The translations under genes were made by a program, and so were the position numbers. From EB88 sp965199135 (GTDB lineage: Bacteria; Acidobacteriota; Terriglobia; Terriglobales; Acidobacteriaceae), in NCBI GenBank assembly GCA_965199135.1, contig OZ240685.1, forward strand, positions 682,001-746,000: a DNA stretch of 64,000 nucleotides. The letters run 5' to 3'. This document shows, in pieces, positions 11,553-20,474 of the stretch. Below the pieces are notes generated by a model that saw nothing but the letters and a program-made list of their open reading frames with translations, made no database searches and was not told where the DNA came from. Position 1 is the first letter of the stretch. Each line of letters starts with the position of its first letter.

Positions 11553-11766
11553 GCATGTTGGTCAGAGCGAACCCTGCGTTGTCGAGCGCTGCGCGGATCG
11601 GCGCCTCGCACGAGGGTTCGGCTAGAACATCTGCCTTTCCTACTTCGACCTTGTGAACCCGGACACCCGGAACGTTGCCCAGGGCCTGGGTAACGCGACG
11701 CACACACGCGTCGCAGTGCATACCGTCAATTGTAAGAGTCTGTGTGCTGAAGCCTGTCGATGTCAT
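11539..11766 (-). CDS. copZ: copper chaperone, single heavy-metal-associated domain
   Basis: A 75-aa soluble protein made of one HMA (ferredoxin-like) domain with the Cu(I)-binding GMHCDAC motif (C18, C21). It would carry Cu(I) to CopA, which is encoded directly downstream with a 14-bp overlap. The ATG giving MTSTGFSTQ was chosen since the domain begins right after it; a longer ORF of 138 codons adds an unrelated Arg-rich N-terminus. No MerR or CsoR regulator is visible next to the pair, so copper control, if any, must come from elsewhere or from the pheST operon. Confidence 0.88.
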
Positions 11767-11815
11767 GGTCGTAGAATCGTCCCCGATTCGCATTTCCGTG
11801 GCGTTGAGCCGGCCT

Positions 11816-12784
11816 TCACCTGCCCAGCGCCGCTGCCAGTTGTACAACAATGCTGAACGCCGCGGCCACCTGCCAGAAGCGTTTTCCCCGTGTCTCGAAA
11901 CCATCGGCACAGGTCCCGGCGACAAACAGGAGTGCGAAGGGCAGAGTGCATCCATTGAGGACGGTCATTTTCCTGGAAACCATGACATCGAACAGAACGA
12001 AGCCGGCGACCGCCGCGAGTGGCGCAGTGTTGCCGAAGTACCGAGTTCGACGCGAGATAGCCCATAGACTGAGTCCACATACGACTGCCAGCAGCACACC
12101 GGCATTCGCATGCAGGGGGCCCAGGAGATAGGACGAAGGTCGCACCACAAACGGGAGCAACGGCGCGACCGGAAGACGGCCTGGAAGCACCGCGGAGAGG
12201 TTACTTCGGAGCAGGCCCGCAGTTCCCGCGGCTGCGCCCCACCCCAGGAGCAGCGGCACCACAAAGCGCCGGCGGTCCTCCGCAAGATAGAGCATAGCGA
12301 CAGCCGAGAGAACCAGCGCCTCGAGCGCGGCAAGGGGATCGAGCCACGCCGTGTACGCGGAGAGAAGCGCCATCATGACCATGCGCGGCGGCCACTTGCG
12401 GCGTGGCCCCTGCAGGGTGTGCGCCACGCCCACGGCGGTGTACAGCATCGCGAAAAGACCGAGTGCCGCTGGCGCTTCGAGAAAAGCCGGCGCTCCTGGC
12501 GTTCCGACCGGGGAGAGAGCGAACAGGGCCAGCGCAACAAGAGCGCCGCGCCAGCCCACCTGCCGGTGCGCTACCCACCAGAGGCAGGCGCCCAGTGCGA
12601 GCGAGGCCAGCACGGACGGGAGCGCGGCAAGCGGGTTGGGGAAACGGCAGACCGCCCAACCCTCGCGGAAGGCGAGAAGGCCCAGCAGCAGACCGGCCGG
12701 AACGCGGGGCGAGACGCGTGATCGCTCGACCCGACACACGTCCCGTTCTGATCCGCTGCGCAGTCCGTCGTTCCCGGGCAGCAT
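11816..12784 (-). CDS. polytopic membrane protein of unknown function
   Basis: A 322-aa protein with about eight hydrophobic segments, rich in Ala and Leu, and short Arg/Lys-containing loops. I recognise no catalytic motif or named family. The ATG at 12784 comes two bases after the pheT stop codon, so translation is probably coupled to pheT; a longer reading frame inside pheT is not likely to be used. It sits between pheT and copZ in the same orientation (49 bp to copZ). Confidence 0.65.
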   Translation of the reverse strand: MLPGNDGLRSGSERDVCRVERSRVSPRVPAGLLLGLLAFREGWAVCRFPNPLAALPSVLASLALGACLWWVAHRQVGWRGALVALALFALSPVGTPGAPAFLEAPAALGLFAMLYTAVGVAHTLQGPRRKWPPRMVMMALLSAYTAWLDPLAALEALVLSAVAMLYLAEDRRRFVVPLLLGWGAAAGTAGLLRSNLSAVLPGRLPVAPLLPFVVRPSSYLLGPLHANAGVLLAVVCGLSLWAISRRTRYFGNTAPLAAVAGFVLFDVMVSRKMTVLNGCTLPFALLFVAGTCADGFETRGKRFWQVAAAFSIVVQLAAALGR

Positions 12785-12786
12785 CG

Positions 12787-15093
12787 TTAGCCGCGGAGCC
12801 GGCCGCCCAGCGTGGCGACAGCCGACTGGATCCCCTGCGCCCAGCCCTGCAGTTCTTCGTCGCGGAGCGTACGCTCTCCCGACTGGAACACGGTGCGCAA
12901 CAGCAGCGAGCACTCGCCGCCTGCGGTCGGCAGGACCTCGATCGGCTCGACCGATTGCAGCTCTGCAATGCCGAGTTCGCGGACGGCGCTCTCGACCCGG
13001 CCATACGCGAGGCCCCCCGGCAGCAGGAACGAAAAGTCACGCCGTACCGGCTGAAAGCGCGACAACTCACGGGGGACCGGATGCCGCAGGCCGAGAAGCA
13101 GAAGCCGGTCGAGCCGCAGCTCACCGACGATGACCGTTTGCTTCAGCTTGCGCCGCGCCGCCTCTGCAGGGTGCAGTTCGCCGAAGAACCCGATTGTTGC
13201 GCCGTCCATCACCAGCCGGGCGGAGCGGCCGGGGTGCAGGTAGCGCGGCATCAGCGCGAGCTCCGGAGCGAAGCGATCGAAGTAGTGCAGGCGCGAGGTA
13301 AAACGCTGCGCCAGCGCCTCCACGATGCCCTTTGCGGCGAAGAAGTCCACGTCGCGGCCGCCGAGTGCACCGAAAGCGAGCGAAGGCCGCTCCTCGACTC
13401 GATCGGTCACGGTTGCGCCAGCGCCCGTAAACACCGTGCCGAGCTCAAACAGTGCAGCGCTCTCGACGCCGCGATGGAAGTTGTGGGCCAGCATGGTCAG
13501 CATCCCCGGCACGAGCGAGGGGCGCAGCATGCCCGCCTCTTCGCTGAGCGGGTTCTCCATCGGCACCGCGCTGCCGGGCTGCGGCTCGAACAGGGCTGCG
13601 TCCCCGGCCGAAACAAACGTGCTCGAGATCGCCTCCGACCAGCCGCCGCCGAGCAGCGTGCGACGCACCACCCGCAGCGCTGCTGCCTCCGGCAGCTCGC
13701 GCACCGAACCGGTGAATGCCGGGAGCGTGTTCTGGAAGCGGTTGTAGCCGTAGATGCGCGCCACTTCCTCGATCAGGTCGATCTCGCGCTCGAGGTCCAG
13801 CCGCCAGGAAGGCAGGGTCACTTCAAACCGCTGCTCGGTATCGCTCGTCTGCCCGGACGGGGCGGCTTCATGCGCGCGAGCCGGGTTCGGTGCGGTCTCT
13901 CCAGCGGTCTCGGGCGCTGGCGCGGTGATCGCGACCTCTGTCGTAGCTGGCGGAAACGCAGGCGCCGCGGAGAGGATCTGCAGGCCGCTGCCATGGGCGA
14001 GATCGTGCGTCGCGAAAGCGCCATGAAGCCCCGCCTGCGCGCCGGCGCCCATCGTCGGGTCTGCTGCGACCGCGCAGCCCAGGCCCATCAGGATCGTCGT
14101 CGCCTCGCTTCCCGAGATGCCGTGCTTTCTTTCCGCGGCGTCGGTGGGGCCAAGGATGCGGTGCACCTCGCGCATGTGCAGCGCGACCGCAGGCCGGCCG
14201 ACCGTGCGCGCCGCTGCCGGGGGCTGCTGGAGGTCGACGAACGGTCCGGAGACAGAGCCGCCAGACTGCAGAAGCAGGCGGCTCACCATTGCCGAAGCCG
14301 CAGGCGCCGCGTTGAAGTCTGCGCCACGCTCAAAGCGATGCGAGGCATCGGTATGCAGACCGTGACGCTTCGATGAGCGGCGGATCGAGACGGGATCGAA
14401 CCAGGCAGCCTCGACCAGCACGTTTCGGGTCTTCGCCGTAATCATCGAATCCCAGCCACCCATCACGCCTGCAATCGAAAGTGCCTTCTTCTCGTCGGCG
14501 ATGACCAGGTCCTCAGCGTGGAGCGTGCGCTCCACGCCGTCGAGCGTGCGCAGCGACTCACCCGCGAAGGCGCGCCGCACCACGATGTCGCCATCGAGGG
14601 TGTCGAGGTCGAATGCGTGCGTGGGCTGCCCGATTGCCTGCGTCACGTAGTTCGTCGCATCAACCGCGTTCGAGATCTGCTTCTGCTCGAGCAGCCGAAA
14701 GCGGTGCGCGACCTCCCCCGCAGAAGGCTCTACAACGATGTCCCGCAGGACCCGCGCCGTAAATCGTCCGCACAGCTGCTTCGCGTTGTCTTCGATGCGG
14801 ACGCCGTGCGCGTCCTGCTTCTGTGCGTCCGGCAGCGACAGATCAAGCGGCAGAAGCGCGAGCCCATAGATCACGGACACTTCACGCGCAATGCCGTAAT
14901 GGTTCATCGCATCGACGCGGTTGGTGGTGATGTCCATCTCGAACAACGAGCCGGCGTTGGGACCATGCGTGGCCGTGAGATCGAAGACGCCCTCGACGGC
15001 GATGCCGCGCAGGGTCAGCGCTTCTGCCAGTTCAGTGTCGGTTGCATGGAGCCCCGGCACATACGCACGGAGCCACTCTGTCAGAACTTTCAC
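12787..15093 (-). CDS. pheT: phenylalanine-tRNA ligase beta subunit, atypical domain layout
   Basis: A 768-aa beta subunit of the (alpha-beta)2 enzyme that charges tRNA-Phe. B3/B4 editing region (about 110-275, with HGLHTDASHRFERG), B5 domain, and the C-terminal FDX-ACB anticodon-binding domain (about 675-768) are present. Two departures from the usual layout are visible. The EMAP/OB-fold tRNA-binding domain that normally follows the first 35 residues is missing: GIAVEGV runs almost directly into FEMDITTNRVDAMN. An Ala/Pro/Thr-rich insertion of about 80 residues (about 343-421) splits the B5 domain. It follows pheS by 15 bp. Confidence 0.95.
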   Translation of the reverse strand: MKVLTEWLRAYVPGLHATDTELAEALTLRGIAVEGVFDLTATHGPNAGSLFEMDITTNRVDAMNHYGIAREVSVIYGLALLPLDLSLPDAQKQDAHGVRIEDNAKQLCGRFTARVLRDIVVEPSAGEVAHRFRLLEQKQISNAVDATNYVTQAIGQPTHAFDLDTLDGDIVVRRAFAGESLRTLDGVERTLHAEDLVIADEKKALSIAGVMGGWDSMITAKTRNVLVEAAWFDPVSIRRSSKRHGLHTDASHRFERGADFNAAPAASAMVSRLLLQSGGSVSGPFVDLQQPPAAARTVGRPAVALHMREVHRILGPTDAAERKHGISGSEATTILMGLGCAVAADPTMGAGAQAGLHGAFATHDLAHGSGLQILSAAPAFPPATTEVAITAPAPETAGETAPNPARAHEAAPSGQTSDTEQRFEVTLPSWRLDLEREIDLIEEVARIYGYNRFQNTLPAFTGSVRELPEAAALRVVRRTLLGGGWSEAISSTFVSAGDAALFEPQPGSAVPMENPLSEEAGMLRPSLVPGMLTMLAHNFHRGVESAALFELGTVFTGAGATVTDRVEERPSLAFGALGGRDVDFFAAKGIVEALAQRFTSRLHYFDRFAPELALMPRYLHPGRSARLVMDGATIGFFGELHPAEAARRKLKQTVIVGELRLDRLLLLGLRHPVPRELSRFQPVRRDFSFLLPGGLAYGRVESAVRELGIAELQSVEPIEVLPTAGGECSLLLRTVFQSGERTLRDEELQGWAQGIQSAVATLGGRLRG

Positions 15094-15108
15094 AATGCTC
15101 CTTCGCCT

Positions 15109-16212
15109 CTAGGCGAACTGTTCCAGAAACCGCGCGTCGCCGCCATACAGCAGCCCGATGTCGGTGATGCCGTACTTCATCATCGCGATGCGATCGACGC
15201 CCATGCCAAAGGCGAAGCCCGAGATCTTTGCCGGGTCATAGGCAGGCTGCTTGCCCTGCACCGCCCGGAAGACTTCCGGGTGCACCATGCCGCAGCCCAG
15301 GAGCTCGATCCAGCCTGAGTGTTTGCATTTGCGGCAGCCGTTGCCCCCGCAGAACGGGCACGAGATCTGGACATCTGCGCTCGGCTCGGTGAACGGAAAG
15401 AACGATGGGAAGAAGCGCGTCCGCACACTCGGCCCGAAGAACTCGCGCATCGCGTGGTCGAGCGTTCCCTTCAGGTCGGCGAATGTAATGTTCGTGTCGA
15501 CGCACAGGCCTTCGATCTGGTGAAAGACTGGCGAGTGTGTTGCATCGGACTCATCGTTGCGATGCACCTTGCCCGGGATCACCAGGCGGAGCGGCGGCGG
15601 CTGCTGCTCCATCGAGCGAATCTGCACGGGCGAGGTGTGCGTGCGCATCAGCAGGCGTTCGCGGCCGGGCTTGCGCTCCTGGTTCGCGATCACGAGCGTG
15701 TCCTGGGTATCGCGTGCCGGATGGCCCGGGGGGAAGTTCAGCGCCTCGAAGTTATAGAAGTCCGACTCAACCTCGGGCCCGACCCCGACCGAGTAGCCCA
15801 TCCGCTCGAAGACCGCGACCATCTCGTGCATGGTGCGGATGAGCGGGTGTTCGGCCCCAAGCTTCCGCTGCACGCCAGGAAGGGTGATATCGACCGACTC
15901 TGAAAGGAGCGCTGAGGACGCGCCACGGTCTTCCGCACTCGCGAGCGCCGCCTCGATGGCTGCCTTCAGCTCATTGAATCGCTGCCCCACGGTGCGCTTT
16001 GCGTCAGCCGGCGCGGCCCGGAGCCAGGCCTCGGAGAGCGCCTTGAGCCGGCCCTGCTTGCGGCCAAGCCACAGGAGACGGAACTGCTCCACCTGTTCGG
16101 GGGTATCGAGGGTCGCAGCGCCCTGCTCGACCGCTCCGTGAAGGGCCCCGAAGGCCGCGTCGAGAGACCCGGCGTCGTATCCCGGGAGCTCCGGGAGTGC
16201 ATCGTCGTTCAT
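15109..16212 (-). CDS. pheS: phenylalanine-tRNA ligase alpha subunit
   Basis: A 367-aa catalytic subunit of phenylalanyl-tRNA synthetase. An N-terminal coiled-coil region (about 20-105) precedes the class II core, with motif 2 around THSPVFHQIEGLCVD and motif 3 GFAFGMGVDRIAMMKYG intact. It is the first gene of a minus-strand run that continues into pheT, the copper genes, ruvB and ada. No SD is visible. TATTCT (16220-16225) ends 7 nt before the ATG, so transcription could begin at or next to the start codon. Confidence 0.96.
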   Translation of the reverse strand: MNDDALPELPGYDAGSLDAAFGALHGAVEQGAATLDTPEQVEQFRLLWLGRKQGRLKALSEAWLRAAPADAKRTVGQRFNELKAAIEAALASAEDRGASSALLSESVDITLPGVQRKLGAEHPLIRTMHEMVAVFERMGYSVGVGPEVESDFYNFEALNFPPGHPARDTQDTLVIANQERKPGRERLLMRTHTSPVQIRSMEQQPPPLRLVIPGKVHRNDESDATHSPVFHQIEGLCVDTNITFADLKGTLDHAMREFFGPSVRTRFFPSFFPFTEPSADVQISCPFCGGNGCRKCKHSGWIELLGCGMVHPEVFRAVQGKQPAYDPAKISGFAFGMGVDRIAMMKYGITDIGLLYGGDARFLEQFA

Positions 16213-16219
16213 ACAGGCC

Positions 16220-16225
16220 AGAATA
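16220..16225 (-). promoter_or_regulatory. candidate -10 hexamer for the pheS operon
   Basis: TATTCT on the minus strand, 7 nt before the pheS ATG and with no SD between. No good -35 is visible. Confidence 0.35.
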
Positions 16226-16333
16226 GCTCAGAGTGGCGGGACGCCGGCGGCCGGGGAAGCGGTGCGGTATACTGTCCCAGTCCGGTGAACGTTCCCGGGA
16301 GAGCCTGTCAGGCAGGAATTGGGGTGTATCAGA

Positions 16334-16531
16334 TTGGCAGAGGTTCGCGTGCAGGAAGGCGAGCCGCTTGAGAATGCACTCCGGCGCTTCAAGCGCAAGG
16401 TGCAGACCGAGGACATCATCAAGGAAGTGAAGCGTCACAGCTTCTACCTGAAGCCCGGTGAGAAGCGCCGCGTCAAAGAGGCGTTGGCTCGCAAGCGGAA
16501 TCGCAAGAAGGCAAGAAAAGAACAGGACTAG
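16334..16531 (+). CDS. rpsU: 30S ribosomal protein S21
   Basis: A 65-aa basic protein of the small subunit platform, near the anti-SD end of 16S rRNA. The sequence AEVRVQEGEPLENALRRFKR and a Lys/Arg-rich tail are typical. The start is taken as TTG at 16334, which gives the family's usual N-terminus and has GGGGTG 7 nt upstream; another in-frame TTG lies at 16319. It stands alone between divergent pheS and a strong terminator. Confidence 0.93.
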   Translation: MAEVRVQEGEPLENALRRFKRKVQTEDIIKEVKRHSFYLKPGEKRRVKEALARKRNRKKARKEQD

Positions 16532-16544
16532 TTTTCTGCGTCCA

Positions 16545-16580
16545 CAAGAAGGCCCGGTGCACTCGCACCGGGCCTTCTTG
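16545..16580. terminator. bidirectional intrinsic terminator between rpsU and the first TonB-dependent receptor
   Basis: A perfect 16-bp inverted repeat (16545-16560 / 16565-16580) with a 4-nt loop, GC-rich in the centre and flanked by A/T-rich ends (AAGAAGG...CCTTCTT). It separates the convergent rpsU and the receptor gene that ends at 16603. Confidence 0.85.
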
Positions 16581-16602
16581 CTTCTGCGCGTTGCAGGTCG
16601 AG

Positions 16603-19600
16603 TTAGAAGACGATCTTTCCACCGATCTGCACGGTGCGCTGGTTGCCGGTGTTGTACGCGTTGTTCGCGAACGAACCAGAGGCCGCGTCATCGATCAACC
16701 CATCCGGAGTGCCGAGGAAGGAGTGATTGAGAACATTGAGCGCATTGAGGTAGAGCTTCAGGTCTACACCTTCGCGAAGCTTCGTGTTCTTGATGATGGA
16801 CGCGTCGACGTTGTTATAGCCCTGCCCCCGCGTGATGTTACGCGGTGCGCCATCGTAGGGGTTGCCGACGAGGTTGGCATAGGCCTGGTTGTTGTAGAGC
16901 CAGTGAGCAGCAGCCTTGGTGATGGGTTGGTTCAGGTTGCCATTCGCATCGGTCGATGAGTAGTTGTAGTACCCCGTTCCGCCTGTGGTGAAGGCATGGG
17001 TCGGATCGATGACGTAAATACCAACGCTGCCAAGCGGCGCAGCGGCGTTCGACAGCACAGGACGGCACAGGTCGACGCTGCCGTTGAAGGACGCGGCGAA
17101 CTTGTTGTCGCAGTAGCTGGTTGTGTTGAGTGCTGCGTTGCCGGTCGGATCCGTAAATGTCGACGCCGAGTCATATTGCGTCGGGGTATAGGATTCGCCG
17201 TTGTTGAAGGCCCACACCGTCGAGAACTCGAAGCCTCCCAGCAGCCGACCGCCAAGTCCATTCTTGACCAGGTTTGGCACGTTGTAATTGATGCCCGCGG
17301 ATGCGAGGTTGGGGTAGGAGTAGTTGGCCACCCCGCGCTCGCCGAGATCCGTGTTGAACGGGTTCTGCGAAAAGGCCGGGCTGCCCTGGCTGCCGCCACC
17401 CGTTGTGGATGCGAAGATCTCATCTGCGTTGTTGATCACGCGGCTGTAGGTGTAGCTGGAACTGATCGTCGCGCCGTGGTACTGACGCGTCTGGAACTGC
17501 ACCTGCAGGCTGTTGTAGTTGCTGAACGAGGTGTTCGCACGGGTACGGACGTTGCCTTCCCCACAGCTGGTGCGACCGTAGCCGACCTGCGTGGGATCCT
17601 CGCAGATGCTGCCCGGGGCAACGATCGAGGGGAATGCCTGGCTGACCGGCAGGAGATAGGGATTGCTGTCGAGCGACTGGAACTGACGCGACACATGGTT
17701 GCCCACGTAGGTCACACCAATCACGGCGCTGTGGTAGTCGAACTCCATGCCAAGGTTGTAGGTCTGCGCACGCGGGTTGTTGAAGTTCGAGGGATTGTTG
17801 GTCTGGTTTCGCGCATTTGGATTGCCGCCGGTCGGGATCGACGGCAGGTTCAACGCACGCACATTCGCGCCCGTTGCGCCCCCACCAGGGATGCAGTTGC
17901 CGGTGCAGGCGATGGTGCCCAGGTTGATCACGGGAGCCGCCGTCGCCGAGTTCAGGAAGATGTTGTAGAACGCCGGATCGTACTGGATGCCGTACGCGCC
18001 GCGCACCACGAGATGCCGCATGCTCTGCGGGTTAAAGGCGAAGCCCAGCCGCGGCTGCAGATTTTTCCAGTTCTGGTTGGTGTATCCATACGTCCGCTCG
18101 GCAAGTGGCAGCGCGGTATTCCAGAACGCGCCAGGACCACTCTCCCGCGCAACGGTTTCGTTGTGCAGGATGTTGACGGCCTCATCGAAGAACTCGTAGC
18201 GGAAGCCCATGTTCAGGGTCAACGAGGGAGAAACCTTCCATTCATCCTGGATATACAGGCCGAAGTCCGGCTCGGTGAACGGAATCACCGGATTGCCGTT
18301 GCCGAGTGTCAGGTTGCCAGTCTGCTGAAGGAAGTTGCTAAAGCTGGAGAAGGTGTACGCGCCGTTGTAGTACGGAAGAAACGTATTGGGTGAGTTCTGA
18401 TAGGTAAAATCCCCGCCGAAGGAGATCGAGTGATTCGCGTGTGTCCAGTTGGCGTTGTCCTGGACCTCGGTCACCTTCACCGTACGTCCCTGGGGCAGGT
18501 TGTCGGCATAGCCCAGGCCGACGCCGCCCGTGATGCTGATCGAGCTCACGCAATCCGCAAGGGTGGTGCTGGAGCAATCCGGCTGCGTGCCGCCCTGGAA
18601 GAAGAGCTTGCTCTGCTGGAAGCTGTAACGAAGCTGATTGACCCAGTTCGCCGAGAAGGTGTGCGCATAATCTGCGCCAATCGAATGCGTCGCCCCCGGG
18701 ACGTTGTAGTAGTAGCCGTTGCCGAGCGAGTTTCCGGTGGAGTCGGTCGCCTGGTAGATGTAGCGGGCGAAGAAGTGATCCGAGGTCGTCGGCTGCCAGT
18801 CGATACGGCCCAGTTCTTCTTCGTCGTGGTAGGTCGGCGCCACGGAGCTGCTGAATTTGCTGAACTGCACCGGAATGGTGACGCCATTCGGTCCCGTGAT
18901 ATTGCGGGTCGATACGGTGCTGCCGATCTCACTGCTACCAGCAACGGCGTAGGGCCCCTGGGTTGTCAGCGCGACCACAGCAGGGTTGTTCGGAAAAGCT
19001 GCGGCAAGCTGCTGGAGCCCGGTGGTCGTCGGCGTGGGATTGGATGGGATTGTCGGGGTAAAACCCTGGCGGGTGTGATCCCAGCCCGTGCTGCCGAAGA
19101 ACCACAGCTTGTCCTTCAGAATCGGACCACCCAGGGTGCCGCCATAGCGGTTGTCGACATACTTCGGCAGGTTCGGCACCTGGCAGCCATCCGAGGGGTT
19201 TTCCCCGGCAGCGCAGTAGCCCAGAAGGGAGTTCTTTTCGCCGTTCTCGTAGGACTGGAGGAAGTCGCCCGTGAAGTACTCATAGCCGGACCCGTGAAAG
19301 GCATTCGTCCCTTCCTTGGTCAGGTAGTTGATCACGCCACCCATGTTGCGCCCGTACTCCGCGTTGAAGTTCGAGGTGATGATCTGAACCGACTGCAGGG
19401 CATCCTGATTGGTAAAGAAGATCTGCGGACCCGCCACGGAGTTGTCGTTATTCGACTGCCCGTCGATCTCGTAGTTGTTCGAGCGCGAGCGCTGGCCATT
19501 GATCGAGAAGTTATCCCCGTTCGAGTTCGAGAAACTCTCATCGTGACCCTGCGCAACGCCTGGCAGCAGCTCTGCCAGGTTGTCGAGATTGCCACTCAGC

Positions 19601-20082
19601 GGCAGGTCCTGCACCTGCTCCGGCTCGAAGTTGGTCGCGATCTCGGAGGAGGTCGTCTGCAAGAGCTCGGCCGTGCTCTTGACTTCCACGTCGGTCGCAA
19701 CGCTGCCTGCGACCATCTGTGTGGGGGCAAGCGCCGACACCTGCCCGGCTGCGACGCTCACGCCAATCTCGGTCTTCGCGGCAAAGCCGGGAGCGTCGAC
19801 CATGATGTTGTAGGTGCCTGCCTGGACGTTGCGGAAGGAAAATTCACCCTTGCCATCGGTCGTCAGCGTCTCCTTGACGCCGGTCGATGGACGGAGCGCG
19901 GTCACCGTGGCCCCCGGGATCATAGCGCCGGAGGGATCCACAACAGAGCCAGTGATGGTGCCAGTGGTGATGCCCTGGCTGAAAGCAGGGTGGATCGACA
20001 AAGCGGGGAAAGAGGAAGCAAGCAGAAATGAGGCACTCATCAAGAGCGACCTGGAAGACTGAGGGAACAGCGTCTGAGACAT
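16603..20082 (-). CDS. Oar-like TonB-dependent outer-membrane receptor
   Basis: A 1159-aa outer-membrane protein. Signal peptide (to about residue 36, ending AFSQ), carboxypeptidase-regulatory-like domain (about 38-125, GTITGSVVDPSGAMIPGATV), plug domain (about 140-270) and a large beta-barrel ending in GKIVF. The architecture is that of Oar-type receptors, which are numerous in Acidobacteria and are thought to import large substrates such as oligosaccharides; the ligand here is unknown. The ATG at 20082 is preferred over a longer frame since GGAGG lies just before it and a signal peptide follows. A second receptor of the same class lies immediately upstream on the same strand. Confidence 0.9.
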   Translation of the reverse strand: MSQTLFPQSSRSLLMSASFLLASSFPALSIHPAFSQGITTGTITGSVVDPSGAMIPGATVTALRPSTGVKETLTTDGKGEFSFRNVQAGTYNIMVDAPGFAAKTEIGVSVAAGQVSALAPTQMVAGSVATDVEVKSTAELLQTTSSEIATNFEPEQVQDLPLSGNLDNLAELLPGVAQGHDESFSNSNGDNFSINGQRSRSNNYEIDGQSNNDNSVAGPQIFFTNQDALQSVQIITSNFNAEYGRNMGGVINYLTKEGTNAFHGSGYEYFTGDFLQSYENGEKNSLLGYCAAGENPSDGCQVPNLPKYVDNRYGGTLGGPILKDKLWFFGSTGWDHTRQGFTPTIPSNPTPTTTGLQQLAAAFPNNPAVVALTTQGPYAVAGSSEIGSTVSTRNITGPNGVTIPVQFSKFSSSVAPTYHDEEELGRIDWQPTTSDHFFARYIYQATDSTGNSLGNGYYYNVPGATHSIGADYAHTFSANWVNQLRYSFQQSKLFFQGGTQPDCSSTTLADCVSSISITGGVGLGYADNLPQGRTVKVTEVQDNANWTHANHSISFGGDFTYQNSPNTFLPYYNGAYTFSSFSNFLQQTGNLTLGNGNPVIPFTEPDFGLYIQDEWKVSPSLTLNMGFRYEFFDEAVNILHNETVARESGPGAFWNTALPLAERTYGYTNQNWKNLQPRLGFAFNPQSMRHLVVRGAYGIQYDPAFYNIFLNSATAAPVINLGTIACTGNCIPGGGATGANVRALNLPSIPTGGNPNARNQTNNPSNFNNPRAQTYNLGMEFDYHSAVIGVTYVGNHVSRQFQSLDSNPYLLPVSQAFPSIVAPGSICEDPTQVGYGRTSCGEGNVRTRANTSFSNYNSLQVQFQTRQYHGATISSSYTYSRVINNADEIFASTTGGGSQGSPAFSQNPFNTDLGERGVANYSYPNLASAGINYNVPNLVKNGLGGRLLGGFEFSTVWAFNNGESYTPTQYDSASTFTDPTGNAALNTTSYCDNKFAASFNGSVDLCRPVLSNAAAPLGSVGIYVIDPTHAFTTGGTGYYNYSSTDANGNLNQPITKAAAHWLYNNQAYANLVGNPYDGAPRNITRGQGYNNVDASIIKNTKLREGVDLKLYLNALNVLNHSFLGTPDGLIDDAASGSFANNAYNTGNQRTVQIGGKIVF

Positions 20083-20426
20083 TTTCCTCCGGAGGTACCG
20101 TGAGTACGCGGGGGGACGCACTATTCGGCAGACATCTTCGTATGCAATGGCGCCTTGCAATCGGCATGCCACAACGGAAACCATCGATCGCGAGACCGCC
20201 CCTCCTCCGAATCCCCGGAAAGCGAATGATTCTGGTTCCCAGCGGCAAATGGCTCGGGTGAGTTCTGGAACTCCTAGTTAACTCGGACTACAACATCCCA
20301 TAGGCAGGGCCTGTTTCTCCCCGAGGGATCTCCCCTCATCTTCTTACTTACCGACGAGTAACGAGATGAAAGGCAGAAACCGCCTTCCGGGTAGAACCCT
20401 CCGAATAGGCTCACCCTGGAACAAAG
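20083..20426. other. intergenic region upstream of the first TonB-dependent receptor
   Basis: About 340 bp between the start of one receptor and the terminator of the next, with no supported gene. It presumably holds the promoter of the downstream receptor. The only clear structure is a 14-bp palindrome at 20260-20273 (GAGTTC-TG-GAACTC). Confidence 0.5.
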
Positions 20427-20455
20427 AAAGCCCGGTGCGCGTGGCACCGGGCTTT
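20427..20455 (-). terminator. intrinsic terminator of the second TonB-dependent receptor
   Basis: A 12-bp perfect stem (20427-20438 / 20444-20455) with a 5-nt loop; read on minus it is followed by TTTCTTTG. It lies 20 bp after the receptor stop codon. Confidence 0.85.
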
Positions 20456-20474
20456 TTCGTTCAGGCGCTCCGAA

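Noticed and set aside
16221..16250. tRNA-like TAGCTCAGAGTGG between pheS and rpsU
   Set aside because: It resembles a D-arm, but no acceptor stem, anticodon arm or T-loop follows; the bases are part of the pheS upstream region.
16268..16273. TATACT as an rpsU promoter
   Set aside because: A good -10, but no -35-like sequence at 16-18 bp and no extended -10; not listed as a feature.
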